Part shown: piece after piece, positions 55,355 to 64,000 of the stretch
How positions within the stretch are numbered: position 1 is the stretch's first letter
How the letters are laid out: every line of letters starts with the position of its first letter
NCBI RefSeq assembly: GCF_024124765.2
Contig: NZ_JAMXSR020000002.1
Location: 1,263,001 to 1,327,000, forward strand
Source: Sphingomonas sp. H160509
GTDB lineage: Bacteria > Pseudomonadota > Alphaproteobacteria > Sphingomonadales > Sphingomonadaceae
Direction: 5' to 3'
Length of the DNA stretch: 64,000 nucleotides
Translations under genes and position numbers: made by a program
The notes under the pieces: model-generated
What the model saw: only the letters and a program-made list of their open reading frames with translations
Databases searched by the model: none
What the model was told of the DNA's origin: nothing

Positions 55355-56742
55355 TCGGCGAGCGCTCTCGGGCGTGCGTAAACGAAGTAGATCACCAGCC
55401 CGAGCAGGTTCCAAAGTCCGAAATACAGTTGCGTCTTCGAGGGGAGGCTGAAGAAGAGATACAGGCAGCCGAGAATACCGATCGTCCCGACCAGCGTCGC
55501 CGCCGGCGCCCGGAATGTCCGCACCGCGTCGGGCGCCCGGCGACGCATCACCAGCATGCACGCACACACCGCAACGAACGCCGCGAGCGTGCCAGCATTG
55601 GCCAACGCGGCGATCTCCGCGAGCGGCAACAGCCCTGCGATCACCGCGACGATCGCCGCGGTGATCCACGTGATCCGCACCGGCGCGCCGCGCTTCGAGA
55701 CCTTGGCGAGGCTCAACGGCAGCAACCCGTCACGCGCCATCGTGAAGAAGATCCGGCTCTGCCCGAACAGGAACGCGAGCAACACCGTCGGCAACGCGAT
55801 GACAGCGGAAGCACCAAGGAATGTCGCGAACCCTGGCCGGCCGATCTCGCGCAGGATCAGCGCAAGCGGCTCTGCGCTGCCGGCAAACCGGGTGTAGGAC
55901 AGCGCGCCGACGGCAGCGACCGCGACTAGGATGTAGATCGCGATGCACGCGACCATCGACCCGACGATCCCGATTGCGAGATCGCGCCCGGGGTTCTTGG
56001 TCTCCTCGGCCGCGGTGGAGATCGCGTCGAAGCCGTAGAACGCGAAGAAGATGATCGCCGCTGCCGCCATGACGCCGCGCTCGGCACCGTCGGGCTGGAC
56101 CGCCTTGGGGAAGCCGTACGGCATGAACGGGTGCAGGTTGGCGCTGTTGAAATAATGCAGCGCGATGAACACGAACACGGCAAGCGCGATCATCTTCACG
56201 CCGACCAGCACCGCGTTCAACGTCGCACTCTCACGCGTGCCGAACGACAGCACGCCGGCGACGACCGCGATGATGAAGATCGCCGGCACGTTGAGGATGC
56301 CGCCGAGTTCGGGGCTGAGTGTCAGTGCCTCGGGAAATCCGAACGCGCCGCGCAGCAACGGCGCGGCATAGCCCGACCAGCCGACCGCGACGGTCGACAC
56401 CACGAGGGAATATTCGAGGATCAGCGACCAGCCGATCACCCAGGCTATCAGCTCGCCAAGCACGACATAGCTATAGGTGTACGCGCTACCCGAGGCGGGG
56501 ATCATCGTCGCCATCTCGGCATAGGCGAGCGCCGCGCAGGCACAGATCCCGCCGGCGATGATGAAGGACAGGATGACGGCGGGGCCCGCGAGCCCTGCGC
56601 CGACGCCGATCAGCGTCAGGATCCCGGTGCCGACGATGCCCCCGACGCCCATCGCGACGAGGTGCGGCCACGACAGGGTGCGCGCGAGCTGATGCTCCGG
56701 CGGCTGTTCGGTGACGATTTTTCGGCGAAACAGACTGGCCAC
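55351..56742 (-). CDS. APC-family amino acid permease
   Basis: A 463-aa, 12-helix transporter of the amino acid-polyamine-organocation superfamily, cationic amino acid transporter-like. It begins VASLFRRKIVTEQPPEHQLA (GTG start at 56740-56742, GGGGG upstream), then MGVGGIVGTGILTLIGVGAG in TM1, ALAYAEMATMIPASGSAYTY in TM3, and FFAFYGFDAISTAAEETKNP in TM6. Starting further upstream would add unrelated residues. It is translationally coupled to mtnP, which suggests uptake of an amino acid or thioether substrate tied to methionine salvage. Confidence 0.92.
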   Translation of the reverse strand: MASLFRRKIVTEQPPEHQLARTLSWPHLVAMGVGGIVGTGILTLIGVGAGLAGPAVILSFIIAGGICACAALAYAEMATMIPASGSAYTYSYVVLGELIAWVIGWSLILEYSLVVSTVAVGWSGYAAPLLRGAFGFPEALTLSPELGGILNVPAIFIIAVVAGVLSFGTRESATLNAVLVGVKMIALAVFVFIALHYFNSANLHPFMPYGFPKAVQPDGAERGVMAAAAIIFFAFYGFDAISTAAEETKNPGRDLAIGIVGSMVACIAIYILVAVAAVGALSYTRFAGSAEPLALILREIGRPGFATFLGASAVIALPTVLLAFLFGQSRIFFTMARDGLLPLSLAKVSKRGAPVRITWITAAIVAVIAGLLPLAEIAALANAGTLAAFVAVCACMLVMRRRAPDAVRTFRAPAATLVGTIGILGCLYLFFSLPSKTQLYFGLWNLLGLVIYFVYARPRALAE

Positions 56743-56831
56743 GGATATCCCCCTTTTGTTGCGCGGGAAGTGGCACAGGACGGGACCGGGGGGCAAGGCC
56801 AGCGGCCAACCACTTACCCGAGCATCGATAT

Positions 56832-56938
56832 CCTCCCCGGCGGAGGCCGGGGTCCAGTTGGCAAGGTCATCGTGACGATGCGCAGCGCAATGTCAGCAGC
56901 GTTTCTCAATTAGGCCCCGGCCTTCGCCAGGGGTGGTA
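56832..56938. repeat. Inverted repeat, family B (copy 4)
   Basis: CCTCCCCGGCGGAGGCCGGG followed by GTCCAGTTGG faces CAATTAGGCCCCGGCCTTCG followed by CCAGGGGTGG. This is a more diverged copy between sufA and the permease gene. Confidence 0.85.
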
Positions 56939-56977
56939 TAAGAGGAGCCAAGATCGAACGGCAGTCCGCTAGTCCTT

Positions 56978-57030
56978 GTTCTCCCGCGAAGGCGGGAGCC
57001 CAGTATGGGTCCCCGCCTTCGCGGGGAAAC
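56978..57030. repeat. Inverted repeat, family A (copy 4, opposite orientation)
   Basis: TTCTCCCGCGAAGGCGGGAG faces GTCCCCGCCTTCGCGGGGAA. The order of the two arm types is reversed relative to copies 1-3. It lies just past the sufA stop. Confidence 0.9.
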
Positions 57031-57050
57031 ACGCTACCTTAAGGCAACTC

Positions 57051-57403
57051 TCAGACCGTGAAGCTTTCCCCACACCCGCAAGCACCCTTGGCGTTCGGGT
57101 TCTGGAACACGAAACCAGCGGTGAAATCATCCTCGACCCAGTCCATCGTCGACCCGATCAGGTACAAAATCGAGCCGCCATCGACGAACAAGGTCCCCCC
57201 GGCGTATCGATCCGCTCGTCGAACGGCTTGGCTTCGGTGACGTAGTCCACCGAATAGGCCAGCCCCGAACACCCACGCTTAGGCGTCGACAGCTTCACCC
57301 CGATCGCATCCTCCGGAGCCCGCGCCATCAGGTCGGCGATCCGCGCATGCGCCGTCTCCGTGAGGTTCAGCGCCGCCGGCCGTGCTCGCAATGTCGTCGC
57401 CAT
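57051..57403 (-). CDS. sufA: HesB/IscA-family iron-sulfur carrier SufA-like (one frameshift)
   Basis: A-type carrier that receives Fe-S clusters from SufBCD and passes them to targets. It begins MATTLRARPAALNLTETAHA (ATG 57401-57403, AAGGA upstream), with the first ligand Cys in RGCSGLAYSVDYV. One base is missing in the C run 57195-57200 (plus strand); corrected, it continues LFVDGGSILYLIGSTMDWVE, GFVFQNPNAKGACGCGESF with the Cys-Gly-Cys ligands and stop at 57051. About 117 aa. Last gene of the suf operon. Confidence 0.92.
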
Positions 57404-57417
57404 CACCAATTCCTTCT

Positions 57418-57512
57418 GCTCCCCTCCCGCCTGCGGGAGGGGTTGGGGGAGGGCTTGAACAGCAGCGTTCCGCTCTCCCCTCCCCTAACCCCCTCCCGCA
57501 AGCGGGAGGGGA
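57418..57512. repeat. Family D inverted repeat inside the suf operon
   Basis: CTCCCCTCCCGCCTGCGGGA then GGGGTTGGGGGAGGG faces CCCCTAACCCCCTCCCGCAA then GCGGGAGGGGA. It occupies the gap between the sufT-like gene and sufA, and could lower sufA expression relative to upstream genes. Confidence 0.87.
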
Positions 57513-57516
57513 ATGA

Positions 57517-57979
57517 TTACAGCATGCCCAGCTCTAACTTCGCCTCATCCGACATCTTCTGCGGATCCCAAGGCGGATCCCAGACAAGGTTCACTTCCGC
57601 AAACCCGACCCCCGGCACCGACCCGACGCGCATCTCGACCTCCGCCGGCATCGACTCCGCGACCGGGCAGTTCGGCGTCGTCAGCGTCATCGCCACCACC
57701 GCATGCCCGTCCTCGGTCACCTCGACGCCGTAGATAAGCCCCAGGTCGTAGATGTTCACCGGGATCTCGGGATCGTAGATCTCCTTCAGCGCGTCGATGA
57801 TCGCATCGTACACCGCGCCACCGGGCTCGCCGGGCGAATCCACCTGCGGCTTCTGCGCCAGGAATCCCGCGAGATAATCGCGTTTCCGCTCCGCGTCGGA
57901 GTCCGTCTCCATCACGACGCGCGCCTTGGGCGGCGATGCGACGGCATCCACTTCCCTCGATCTCGAACCGATCGCTCAT
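57517..57979 (-). CDS. sufT: SUF-associated DUF59 (MIP18/PaaD-type) protein SufT-like (one frameshift)
   Basis: Fe-S maturation factor, about 153 aa. Corrected at CCC 57954-57956 (one extra base), it begins MSDRFEIEEVDAVASPPKAR and continues ERKRDYLAGFLAQKPQV. The DUF59 core is AVYDAIIDALKEIYDPEIPV, NIYDLGLIYGVEV, MTLTTPNCPVAESMPAEVEM with the conserved Cys, and VNLVWDPPWDPQKMSDEAK. The start ATG overlaps the sufS stop. An in-frame start without the correction would lose only the first ten residues. Confidence 0.92.
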
Positions 57980-59190
57980 TTGAAGATCCTCGTTACTCGC
58001 TCGATACCGCGCACCAGCGCCTCGACGTCCGCCGGCCCGTTATACACGCCGAAACTCGCGCGTGCCGTCGCCTCGACGCCCAGCGCCTCCATCAGCGGCT
58101 GCGCACATGATGGCCGGCACGGATCGCGACGCGTTCCTCGTCCAATATGGTGCCGATGTCGTGCGGATGAACCCCCTCGATCGTGAAGGAGACAATCCCC
58201 GCCGAGCCCACCGGGCCATACAGGCGCACCGAATTGATCCCCGACAGCGCGTCACGCGTCGCCGTCACCAGCGCGGTCTCGTGCGCGTGGATCGCGTCGA
58301 GCCCGATGCTCTCGACATAGTCGATCGCCGCATGCAGCCCGAGCGCGCCGACGATATGCGGCGTCCCCGCCTCGAACCGTCCCGGCGGCGGCGCGTAAGT
58401 GGTCTTCGCGAACGACACCTTGTCGATCATCGACCCACCGCCTTGGTACGGCGGCATCGCGTCGAGCAATTCAGGCTTGGCCCACAGCACGCCGATCCCG
58501 GTCGGCCCGTACAGCTTGTGCCCGGAGAACACGTAGAAATCACAGCCGATCGCCTTCACGTCGACCGTGATCCGCGGCACCGACTGACACCCGTCGAGCA
58601 GGATCTTCGCCCCGACGGAATGCGCGATCTCAGTCGCGCGCTTGGCATTAAGCACCGAGCCGAGCACGTTCGAGACATGCCCGAGCGCGACCAGCTTGTG
58701 CGCCGGCGTGATCATCCGCTCCATCGCGTCGAGATCGATGCGGTGGTCGGGGGGTGAGCGGCAACACGTCGATCGCGACGCCCAGGCGTTCGGCGATCAT
58801 CTGCCAAGGCACGATGTTCGAGTGATGCTCGAGCATGGAGAGCAGGATGCGATCGCCAGCCTTCAACTGCGTTCCGGCCCAGCAGGTCGCAACCAAATTG
58901 ATAGCCTCGGTTGCCCCGCGCACGAACACGATCTCATCAGGCGAACCCGCGCCGATGAACCGCGCCACGGCCTTACGCGCCGCCTCGTACGCGACCGTCA
59001 TATCGGCGGACCGCTGGTACACGCCGCGATGCACCGTCGCATAGGTCTCGCCATAGGCGCGCGTAATCGCGTCGACCACGACCTGCGGCTTCTGCGCCGT
59101 CGCAGCGGTATCGAGATACGCCCAGCCCTCGGGGATCGCGGGGAAGTCCGACAGGCGATCCAAGGGACGAACGTCGGCGATCACACTCAC
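57976..59190 (-). CDS. sufS: Cysteine desulfurase SufS (two frameshifts)
   Basis: PLP enzyme that takes sulfur from cysteine as a persulfide for SufBCD. It begins at GTG 59190 (MSVIADVRPLDRLSDFPAIP), with YLDTAATAQKPQVVVDAI, VHRGVYQRSADMT, FVRGATEAINLVATCW, MLEHHSNIVPWQM, DFYVFSGHKLYGPTGIGVLW (PLP lysine) and PPYQGGGSMIDKVSF. One extra G in 58749-58754 and one missing A near 58106 break the frame. The second hits the active-site Cys: corrected, RAGHHCAQPLMEALGVEATA. About 404 aa. Stop overlaps the sufT ATG; start overlaps the sufD stop. Confidence 0.94.
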
Positions 59191-60260
59191 AACGCCCGCT
59201 CCAGCCACGCGTCCGCATCCGCCACGAAAGCCTCGCGCACCGTCTCGTCCGCGATCTGGACGAACGCATCGCCGACGAACGCGCGCGTGAGCAGCGCCTG
59301 CGCCTTGGCATGCGGGATCCCGCGGCTCTGCATGTAGAACAGCGCGCGCTGGTCGAGTTCGCCGACCGTCGCGCCGTGCGCGCACTTCACGTCGTCGGCG
59401 AAGATCTCCAGCTCGGGCTTCAGGTTCACCGTCGCGGTGCGCTGCAACAGCAACCCGCGGAGCGACTGCACCCCGTCGGTCTTCTGCGCATCGCGCGCGA
59501 CCTCGACCCGCGCCGCAAGGCTGGCCGTCGACTTGTCGGCCGCGACCGCACGCCAGATCTGCTTGCTCTGCCCGTTCAGCGCCGCATGTCGCACCGACAC
59601 CGCGCACTCCTGCCGCTGGTCGTTCCGCGTCAGCAACGCGCCGCCATATTCGGCAAACGCATCGTCACCCGTCACCGTGATCGCCCCATCGATCCGCGTC
59701 CCGGCATCGCCCGCGCCCAACACAGTGACGATCAGGCTCGCCTCGGCACCTACCTCGACCTCGTCGCGCAACGACACGAAACCACCGGACTGAAGCAACC
59801 GCACCGCGCGCGTCAGCTTAGCGCCCTTGCCGAGCATCATCCGCGTCGACCGGTTCGACCAGCCGGCCCCGACATAGGTTTCGACCACCGACGCGCTCGC
59901 TCCGGCGACGAGAACGATCTCCGCCGGCAGTTGATTGTCGCCACCCGTGGCGATGTGGACGATCTGGATCAGTTCGGCCGTCGCATCCGCCTCGACGCGC
60001 AAAGACCAGCCCATACCGGTGGTCCGACGCCCCAGCGCGTGCGATCCGCCGTCGATCGGGACGATCGTGACGTGCCGCAGATCGCTGCGCCCATCGTCGA
60101 GCACGCCATCGACGAACACCGCCCGCGCACCCGGCAAGTCAAGAAACCACTCGCCAGCATCCAGCGCAACGCCGCGCGGCAGTTCAGCCGCCGCCGCAAT
60201 AGCCGTCGGATCACCCCAACGCCAGGACTCCTCGCGCGTCGAAGGAAGAGTAAGCGTCAT
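59187..60260 (-). CDS. sufD: Fe-S cluster scaffold protein SufD
   Basis: Partner of SufB in the SufBC2D scaffold. 357 aa, intact frame. It begins MTLTLPSTREESWRWGDPTA, has a beta-helical middle, and the conserved C-terminal part LKPELEIFADDVKCAHGATV (with the functional His), GELDQRALFYMQSRGIPHAK and AQALLTRAFVGDAFVQI. ATG at 60258-60260 was chosen; a GTG one codon upstream is possible. A family E repeat separates it from sufC upstream, and its stop overlaps the sufS start. Confidence 0.94.
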   Translation of the reverse strand: MTLTLPSTREESWRWGDPTAIAAAAELPRGVALDAGEWFLDLPGARAVFVDGVLDDGRSDLRHVTIVPIDGGSHALGRRTTGMGWSLRVEADATAELIQIVHIATGGDNQLPAEIVLVAGASASVVETYVGAGWSNRSTRMMLGKGAKLTRAVRLLQSGGFVSLRDEVEVGAEASLIVTVLGAGDAGTRIDGAITVTGDDAFAEYGGALLTRNDQRQECAVSVRHAALNGQSKQIWRAVAADKSTASLAARVEVARDAQKTDGVQSLRGLLLQRTATVNLKPELEIFADDVKCAHGATVGELDQRALFYMQSRGIPHAKAQALLTRAFVGDAFVQIADETVREAFVADADAWLERAL

Positions 60261-60274
60261 CACGAGCGCAACTC

Positions 60275-60338
60275 CTCCGCGTCTCCGCGTCTCCGCGTGA
60301 ACAAAATTTTCTCACGCGGAGACGCGGAGCCGCGGAGA
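60275..60338. repeat. Inverted repeat, family E (copy 1), between sufC and sufD
   Basis: CTCCGCGTCTCCGCGTCTCC then GCGTGA faces TCACGCGGAGACGCGGAGCC then GCGGAG, around an AT-rich loop ACAAAATTTTC. The arms contain short direct repeats (GTCTCCGC). Confidence 0.88.
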
Positions 60339-60378
60339 GTAAGGGGAGAGTTGGAGGCGCCTTCAGCGCGAAGAACAC

Positions 60379-61108
<730 letters not shown>

Positions 61109-61122
<14 letters not shown>

Positions 61123-61417
61123 TTTGTGCCTCGCAATCTTTCATTCCGACGCGAAAGCGATTTTCGGAATTTTCTCGTTGGTTCATCAAAATCTGGATTT
61201 CTTGCGTACTTTGCGGTGCCGCGTGGCTTGTCGACGACTGGATTTCCCTGACGCGAGCGGCGACATGGGCCAAATCTCGCTCATGCCGCTGCTTCACCGC
61301 GGCACAAGTTGGAACACCAGAAGTCTCGGAGCGGGTACACGCGCCGACAGCCAGGAGAGCCACTAAAAGCGGCAGTCGCTCTACTGAGCGCTTAACGGCA
61401 GATGACGAAGCGCTCAC
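61109..61417 (-). CDS. Small lipoprotein embedded in the suf operon, unknown
   Basis: A 102-aa frame starting at GTG 61415-61417, in a GTGA overlap with the sufB stop and ending 14 bases inside sufC. It has an uncharged-core lipoprotein signal, [20 protein letters not shown] (lipobox AVGAC), then a polar helical mature part, [20 protein letters not shown] and [20 protein letters not shown], with two further Cys. The 3' half is clearly less GC-rich than its neighbours (AAT, AAA, GAA and ATT codons), so it may be a late insertion. No family is recognised, and a lipoprotein is not part of known Suf machinery. Confidence 0.65.
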
Positions 61418-62904
61418 CCCACGGAGCCTTCCAACGAAATCCCCAGCAGCTTCTGCGCTTCCACCGCGAACTCCATCGGCAACTGCTGCAGCACTTCCCG
61501 CGCAAAGCCATTGACGATCAGCGCCACCGCCGCCTCCTGATCCAGCCCGCGCGACATCGCGTAGAACAGCTGGTCTTCGGAAATCTTCGACGTCGTCGCC
61601 TCGTGCTCGATCTGCGCGGACGGGTTGCGGACCTCGATATACGGCACGGTATGCGCGCCGCACTGGTCGCCCAGCAGCAGGCTGTCGCACTGCGTGAAGT
61701 TCCGCACGCCTTCCGCGGTCGGCGCGACGCGCACCAGCCCGCGGTACGTGTTGTCCGAACGCCCTGCCGAAATCCCCTTCGACACGATCGTCGAGCGCGT
61801 GTTCTTGCCGAGGTGGATCATCTTCGTGCCGGTATCGGCCTGCTGGCGATTGTTCGTCACCGCGACCGAATAGAACTCGCCGACCGAGCCATCGCCGAGC
61901 AGCACGCACGACGGATATTTCCACGTGATCGCGCTGCCGGTCTCGACCTGGGTCCAGCTGACCTTCGAGTTCTTGCCCTGGCACAGCGCGCGCTTGGTGA
62001 CGAAGTTGTAGATCCCGCCGACGCCGTTCTCGTCGCCCGGATACCAGTTCTGCACGGTCGAATACTTGATCTCGGCATCGTCGAGCACGACCAGCTCGAC
62101 CACCGCGGCATGCAGCTGGTTCTCGTCGCGCATCGGCGCGGTGCAGCCTTCGAGATACGAGACGTACGAACCCTTGTCGGCGACGATCAGCGTGCGCTCG
62201 AACTGTCCGGTATTCTCGGCGTTGATGCGGAAGTACGTCGACAGCTCCATCGGGCAGCGCACGCCCTCCGGGATGTAGACGAACGTGCCGTCGGAGAAGA
62301 CCGCCGAGTTCAGCGTCGCGAAATAGTTATCGCGCTGCGGCACGACCTTGCCGAGCCACTTCCGGACGAGATCGGGATATTCCTTGATCGCCTCGGAGAT
62401 CGAACGGAAGATCACGCCCGCGGCCTCGAGCTCCTTGCGGAACGTGGTCGCGACCGAGACGCTGTCGAACACCGCATCCACCGCGACGCGACGCTTGGGC
62501 GTGCCGTCCTCGTTCAGCGGATCCTCGACCACGCCCGCCAGCATCTTCTGCTCGCCGATCGGGATGCCGAGCTTCTCGTAGACGCGCAGGATCTCCGGAT
62601 CGACCTCGTCGAGCGACCCGAGCTTCGGCTTCGCCTTGGGCTCCGCGTAATAATACGCGTCCTGGTAATCGATCGGCGGCACGTTGAGCTTCGACCAGTC
62701 GGGCGCCTCCATCGTCTGCCACAACGCGAACGCCTTCAGCCGCCAGTCGAGCATCCACTGCGGCTCGCCCTTCTTGGCGGAAATGAAGCGCACCGTATCT
62801 TCCGACAGACCTTTCGGCGCGAATTCCTGTTCGATGTCCGAGGAGAAGCCCCACTCGTACGTCTTGTTCGCGGCGGCGTATGCCTCTGCGTTCCGGGTAG
62901 CCAT
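61414..62904 (-). CDS. sufB: Fe-S cluster scaffold protein SufB
   Basis: Central scaffold subunit. 496 aa, intact. It begins [20 protein letters not shown], with [80 protein letters not shown] (active-site Cys region), [20 protein letters not shown] and [20 protein letters not shown]. Two ATG codons lie in a row; the second, at 62902-62904, is 8 bases from GGAG and is used here. The operon order is rrf2, sufB, lipoprotein, sufC, sufD, sufS, sufT, sufA. Confidence 0.96.
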   Translation of the reverse strand: MATRNAEAYAAANKTYEWGFSSDIEQEFAPKGLSEDTVRFISAKKGEPQWMLDWRLKAFALWQTMEAPDWSKLNVPPIDYQDAYYYAEPKAKPKLGSLDEVDPEILRVYEKLGIPIGEQKMLAGVVEDPLNEDGTPKRRVAVDAVFDSVSVATTFRKELEAAGVIFRSISEAIKEYPDLVRKWLGKVVPQRDNYFATLNSAVFSDGTFVYIPEGVRCPMELSTYFRINAENTGQFERTLIVADKGSYVSYLEGCTAPMRDENQLHAAVVELVVLDDAEIKYSTVQNWYPGDENGVGGIYNFVTKRALCQGKNSKVSWTQVETGSAITWKYPSCVLLGDGSVGEFYSVAVTNNRQQADTGTKMIHLGKNTRSTIVSKGISAGRSDNTYRGLVRVAPTAEGVRNFTQCDSLLLGDQCGAHTVPYIEVRNPSAQIEHEATTSKISEDQLFYAMSRGLDQEAAVALIVNGFAREVLQQLPMEFAVEAQKLLGISLEGSVG

Positions 62905-62948
62905 CATTCCATCTCCGCCGCGGCGCGGCTCTCTAAAAACTCGGCGAT

Positions 62949-63003
62949 CTCTGCGTCTCTGCGCGAACAAGATTCTTTGCGCGAAGAGGCGCAGAGAGCG
63001 CGG
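62949..63003. repeat. Inverted repeat, family E (copy 2), between the Rrf2 gene and sufB
   Basis: CTCTGCGTCTCTGCGCGAAC faces TTGCGCGAAGAGGCGCAGAG then AGCGCGG, around AAGATTCT. It has the same architecture as the copy at 60275 with different bases in the arms, so the pairing has been kept while the sequence changed. Confidence 0.82.
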
Positions 63004-63030
63004 AGGAAGGGAGGTAAGGCGCTGCGCGCG

Positions 63031-63474
63031 TCATGCGGGCACCTGTGAAAGAGGGGGGTGTAAAACCGGGGTTTGCGAAAGACTGGCGAGCGACACGCCG
63101 GCGAGCGCACCACGGACCGCGCCGTTGACGGCGTTCCAGTGCGGCTTGACCTTGCACGTCTGCTCCACGCAGCAATCCTGCGATGCACCATCGACACACG
63201 ACGTCAGTGCGATCGGGCCTTCGACCGCTTCAATGATGTCGGCGAGCGAGATCATCGCGGGCGGCCGCGACAAACGAAACCCGCCACCGGTGCCGCGCGT
63301 GCTCTCGATTAGCCCGGCCGCGGACAGTCGGCTCACCAGCTTCTGCACGGTCGGCAGCGGTACGCCGGTCTCCTCGGCGAGCAGCGTCGCGTTCAGCCGC
63401 GCGATACCGCCGCAATGACGCGCCGCGGCGCTCATCATCACGACCGCATAGTCGGCTAGGCTGGAAAGACGCAT
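63031..63474 (-). CDS. Rrf2-family iron-sulfur regulator of the suf operon
   Basis: A 147-aa IscR-like winged-helix regulator. It begins MRLSSLADYAVVMMSAAARH, with HTH segment LNATLLAEETGVPLPTVQKL, VSRLSAAGLIESTRGTGGGF and RLSRPPAMISLADIIEAVEG. It keeps the cluster-ligand Cys set SCVDGASQDCCVEQTCKVK. It is the first gene of the suf operon and should repress or tune it in response to Fe-S status. A perfect 9-bp inverted repeat lies 15 bases upstream of its ATG (63472-63474). Confidence 0.94.
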   Translation of the reverse strand: MRLSSLADYAVVMMSAAARHCGGIARLNATLLAEETGVPLPTVQKLVSRLSAAGLIESTRGTGGGFRLSRPPAMISLADIIEAVEGPIALTSCVDGASQDCCVEQTCKVKPHWNAVNGAVRGALAGVSLASLSQTPVLHPPLSQVPA

Positions 63475-63488
63475 GGTGGCTTCGGAGT

Positions 63489-63515
63489 CCAATCGGACCG
63501 ATATGATCCGATTGG
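63489..63515. promoter_or_regulatory. Candidate Rrf2 operator at the suf promoter
   Basis: CCAATCGGA (63489-63497) and TCCGATTGG (63507-63515) are perfect 9-bp arms around CCGATATGA. It lies directly upstream of the Rrf2 gene, in the place expected for autoregulation of the whole suf operon. Confidence 0.75.
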
Positions 63516-63589
63516 TCAAATGGGCTTTGTGCAGTGCATCGTCAACCCGGCGAGGGGGTGCTAACGACTCGCAACTGAGCCCTTCCCCG

Positions 63590-63667
63590 TCATTCCCGCG
63601 AAGGCGGGAATCCACTTCGCCTTTCGCGCCTGCGGATGGTTGGATCCCCGCCTTCGCGGGAATGACG
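63590..63667. repeat. Inverted repeat, family A (copy 5, long spacer)
   Basis: TCATTCCCGCGAAGGCGGGA faces CCCCGCCTTCGCGGGAATGA with about 30 bases between, in the divergent gap between the suf regulator and pyrD. The outer TCATTC/GAATGA extension is not seen in the other copies. Confidence 0.88.
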
Positions 63668-63711
63668 GAAGAAGGGTTTGGCCGCCCCAGCCGATATGCC
63701 TAAGAGCGCGC

Positions 63712-64000
63712 ATGGCCTTCTACCACCCGATCCTCTTCCGTCTCGACGCCGAGTGCGCGCATACCCTCACCATCGCCGCGCTCGGCGCATGGGGGAAGGC
63801 CGGCACGCCACTCGCCCCCAGCGTACCGCGGCTCGCGACGACCGTGGCGGGGATCGCGTTTCCCAACCCGGTCGGCTTGGCGGCAGGCGTCGACAAGGAC
63901 GGCCGCGCGATCGACGGTTTCTTTGGGTTGGGCTTCGGCAGCGTCGAGATCGGCACGCTCACACCGCTCGCGCAGCCCGGCAATCCCAAACCCCGCATCT
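63712..64000 (+). CDS. pyrD: Dihydroorotate dehydrogenase (quinone), 5' part
   Basis: Membrane-associated flavoenzyme of pyrimidine synthesis (class 2). The first 96 residues are in the window: [20 protein letters not shown], then an amphipathic helix for membrane contact. The FMN-site signature follows: [20 protein letters not shown], then [20 protein letters not shown]. The frame is open to the edge of the window. It is divergent from the suf regulator. Confidence 0.92.
   Translation, partial: MAFYHPILFRLDAECAHTLTIAALGAWGKAGTPLAPSVPRLATTVAGIAFPNPVGLAAGVDKDGRAIDGFFGLGFGSVEIGTLTPLAQPGNPKPRI

Overview
The window is high-GC DNA with dense gene packing, many 4-base ATGA/GTGA overlaps and no RNA genes of the rRNA or tRNA type. 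Gene content (bifunctional cysNC, DUF2794 protein, OxyR/AhpC/AhpD, fasciclin lipoproteins, phasin, sufBCDS with an Rrf2 regulator, TonB receptor, paired efflux operons) points to an alphaproteobacterium of the Sphingomonadaceae, most likely Sphingomonas. This is inferred from family content, not from a database search.

Layout. 1-2.1 kb: end of an unidentified gene, an alpha-methylacyl-CoA racemase-like CaiB protein and a convergent CitE-like lyase. 2.3-6.2 kb: sulfate activation (cysD, cysNC, cysQ). 6.2-11.2 kb: aldo/keto reductase with divergent LysR regulator, a two-component system, an EF-hand lipoprotein and a 42-aa Cys-rich protein. 11.5-14.9 kb: GH130-like glycosidase and the divergent NAD salvage pair pncA/pncB. 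15-18 kb: a TonB-dependent receptor. 18-20 kb: DUF2794 protein, cysE, TauE/SafE permease. 20-22.4 kb: peroxide defence (ahpD, ahpC, oxyR). 22.6-24 kb: tandem fasciclin proteins. 24-27 kb: moaED, pgsA and an LplT-like MFS transporter. 27-30 kb: Nudix, DUF47 and PiT phosphate genes, then a phasin. 30.4-31.7 kb: UDP-glucose dehydrogenase. 31.7-39.1 kb: TetR-controlled RND efflux operon with a long folded leader and an unrecognised 132-aa first gene. 39-41.4 kb: small unknown genes and a lactonase. 41.5-46.4 kb: MarR-controlled EmrAB-type efflux operon. 46.6-50.2 kb: serine-protease autotransporter. 50.4-54 kb: two small genes and aconitase. 54.1-54.3 kb: candidate small RNA. 54.5-56.7 kb: mtnP and an amino-acid permease. 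57-63.5 kb: suf iron-sulfur operon with an extra small lipoprotein gene between sufB and sufC. 63.7 kb to end: start of pyrD.

Two features run through the window. First, at least 18 genes are interrupted by single-base frameshifts (31 counted), mostly in G or C runs of 3-6 and mostly extra bases. Restoring one base each time gives a full-length family member with its normal C-terminus, so draft-sequence error is far more likely than real decay. Gene coordinates below are for the repaired genes. Second, at least five families of intergenic inverted repeats recur (called A to E here), several of them inside operons (emrA/emrB, RND adaptor/pump, DUF47/pit, ahpC/ahpD and suf).

The most interesting unexplained signals are a multi-hairpin RNA with a strong terminator at 54.16-54.3 kb, the structured leader plus three matching TetR-type palindromes at 31.7-32.6 kb, the conserved-looking 132-aa protein coupled to the RND pump, and the small lipoprotein embedded in the suf operon.
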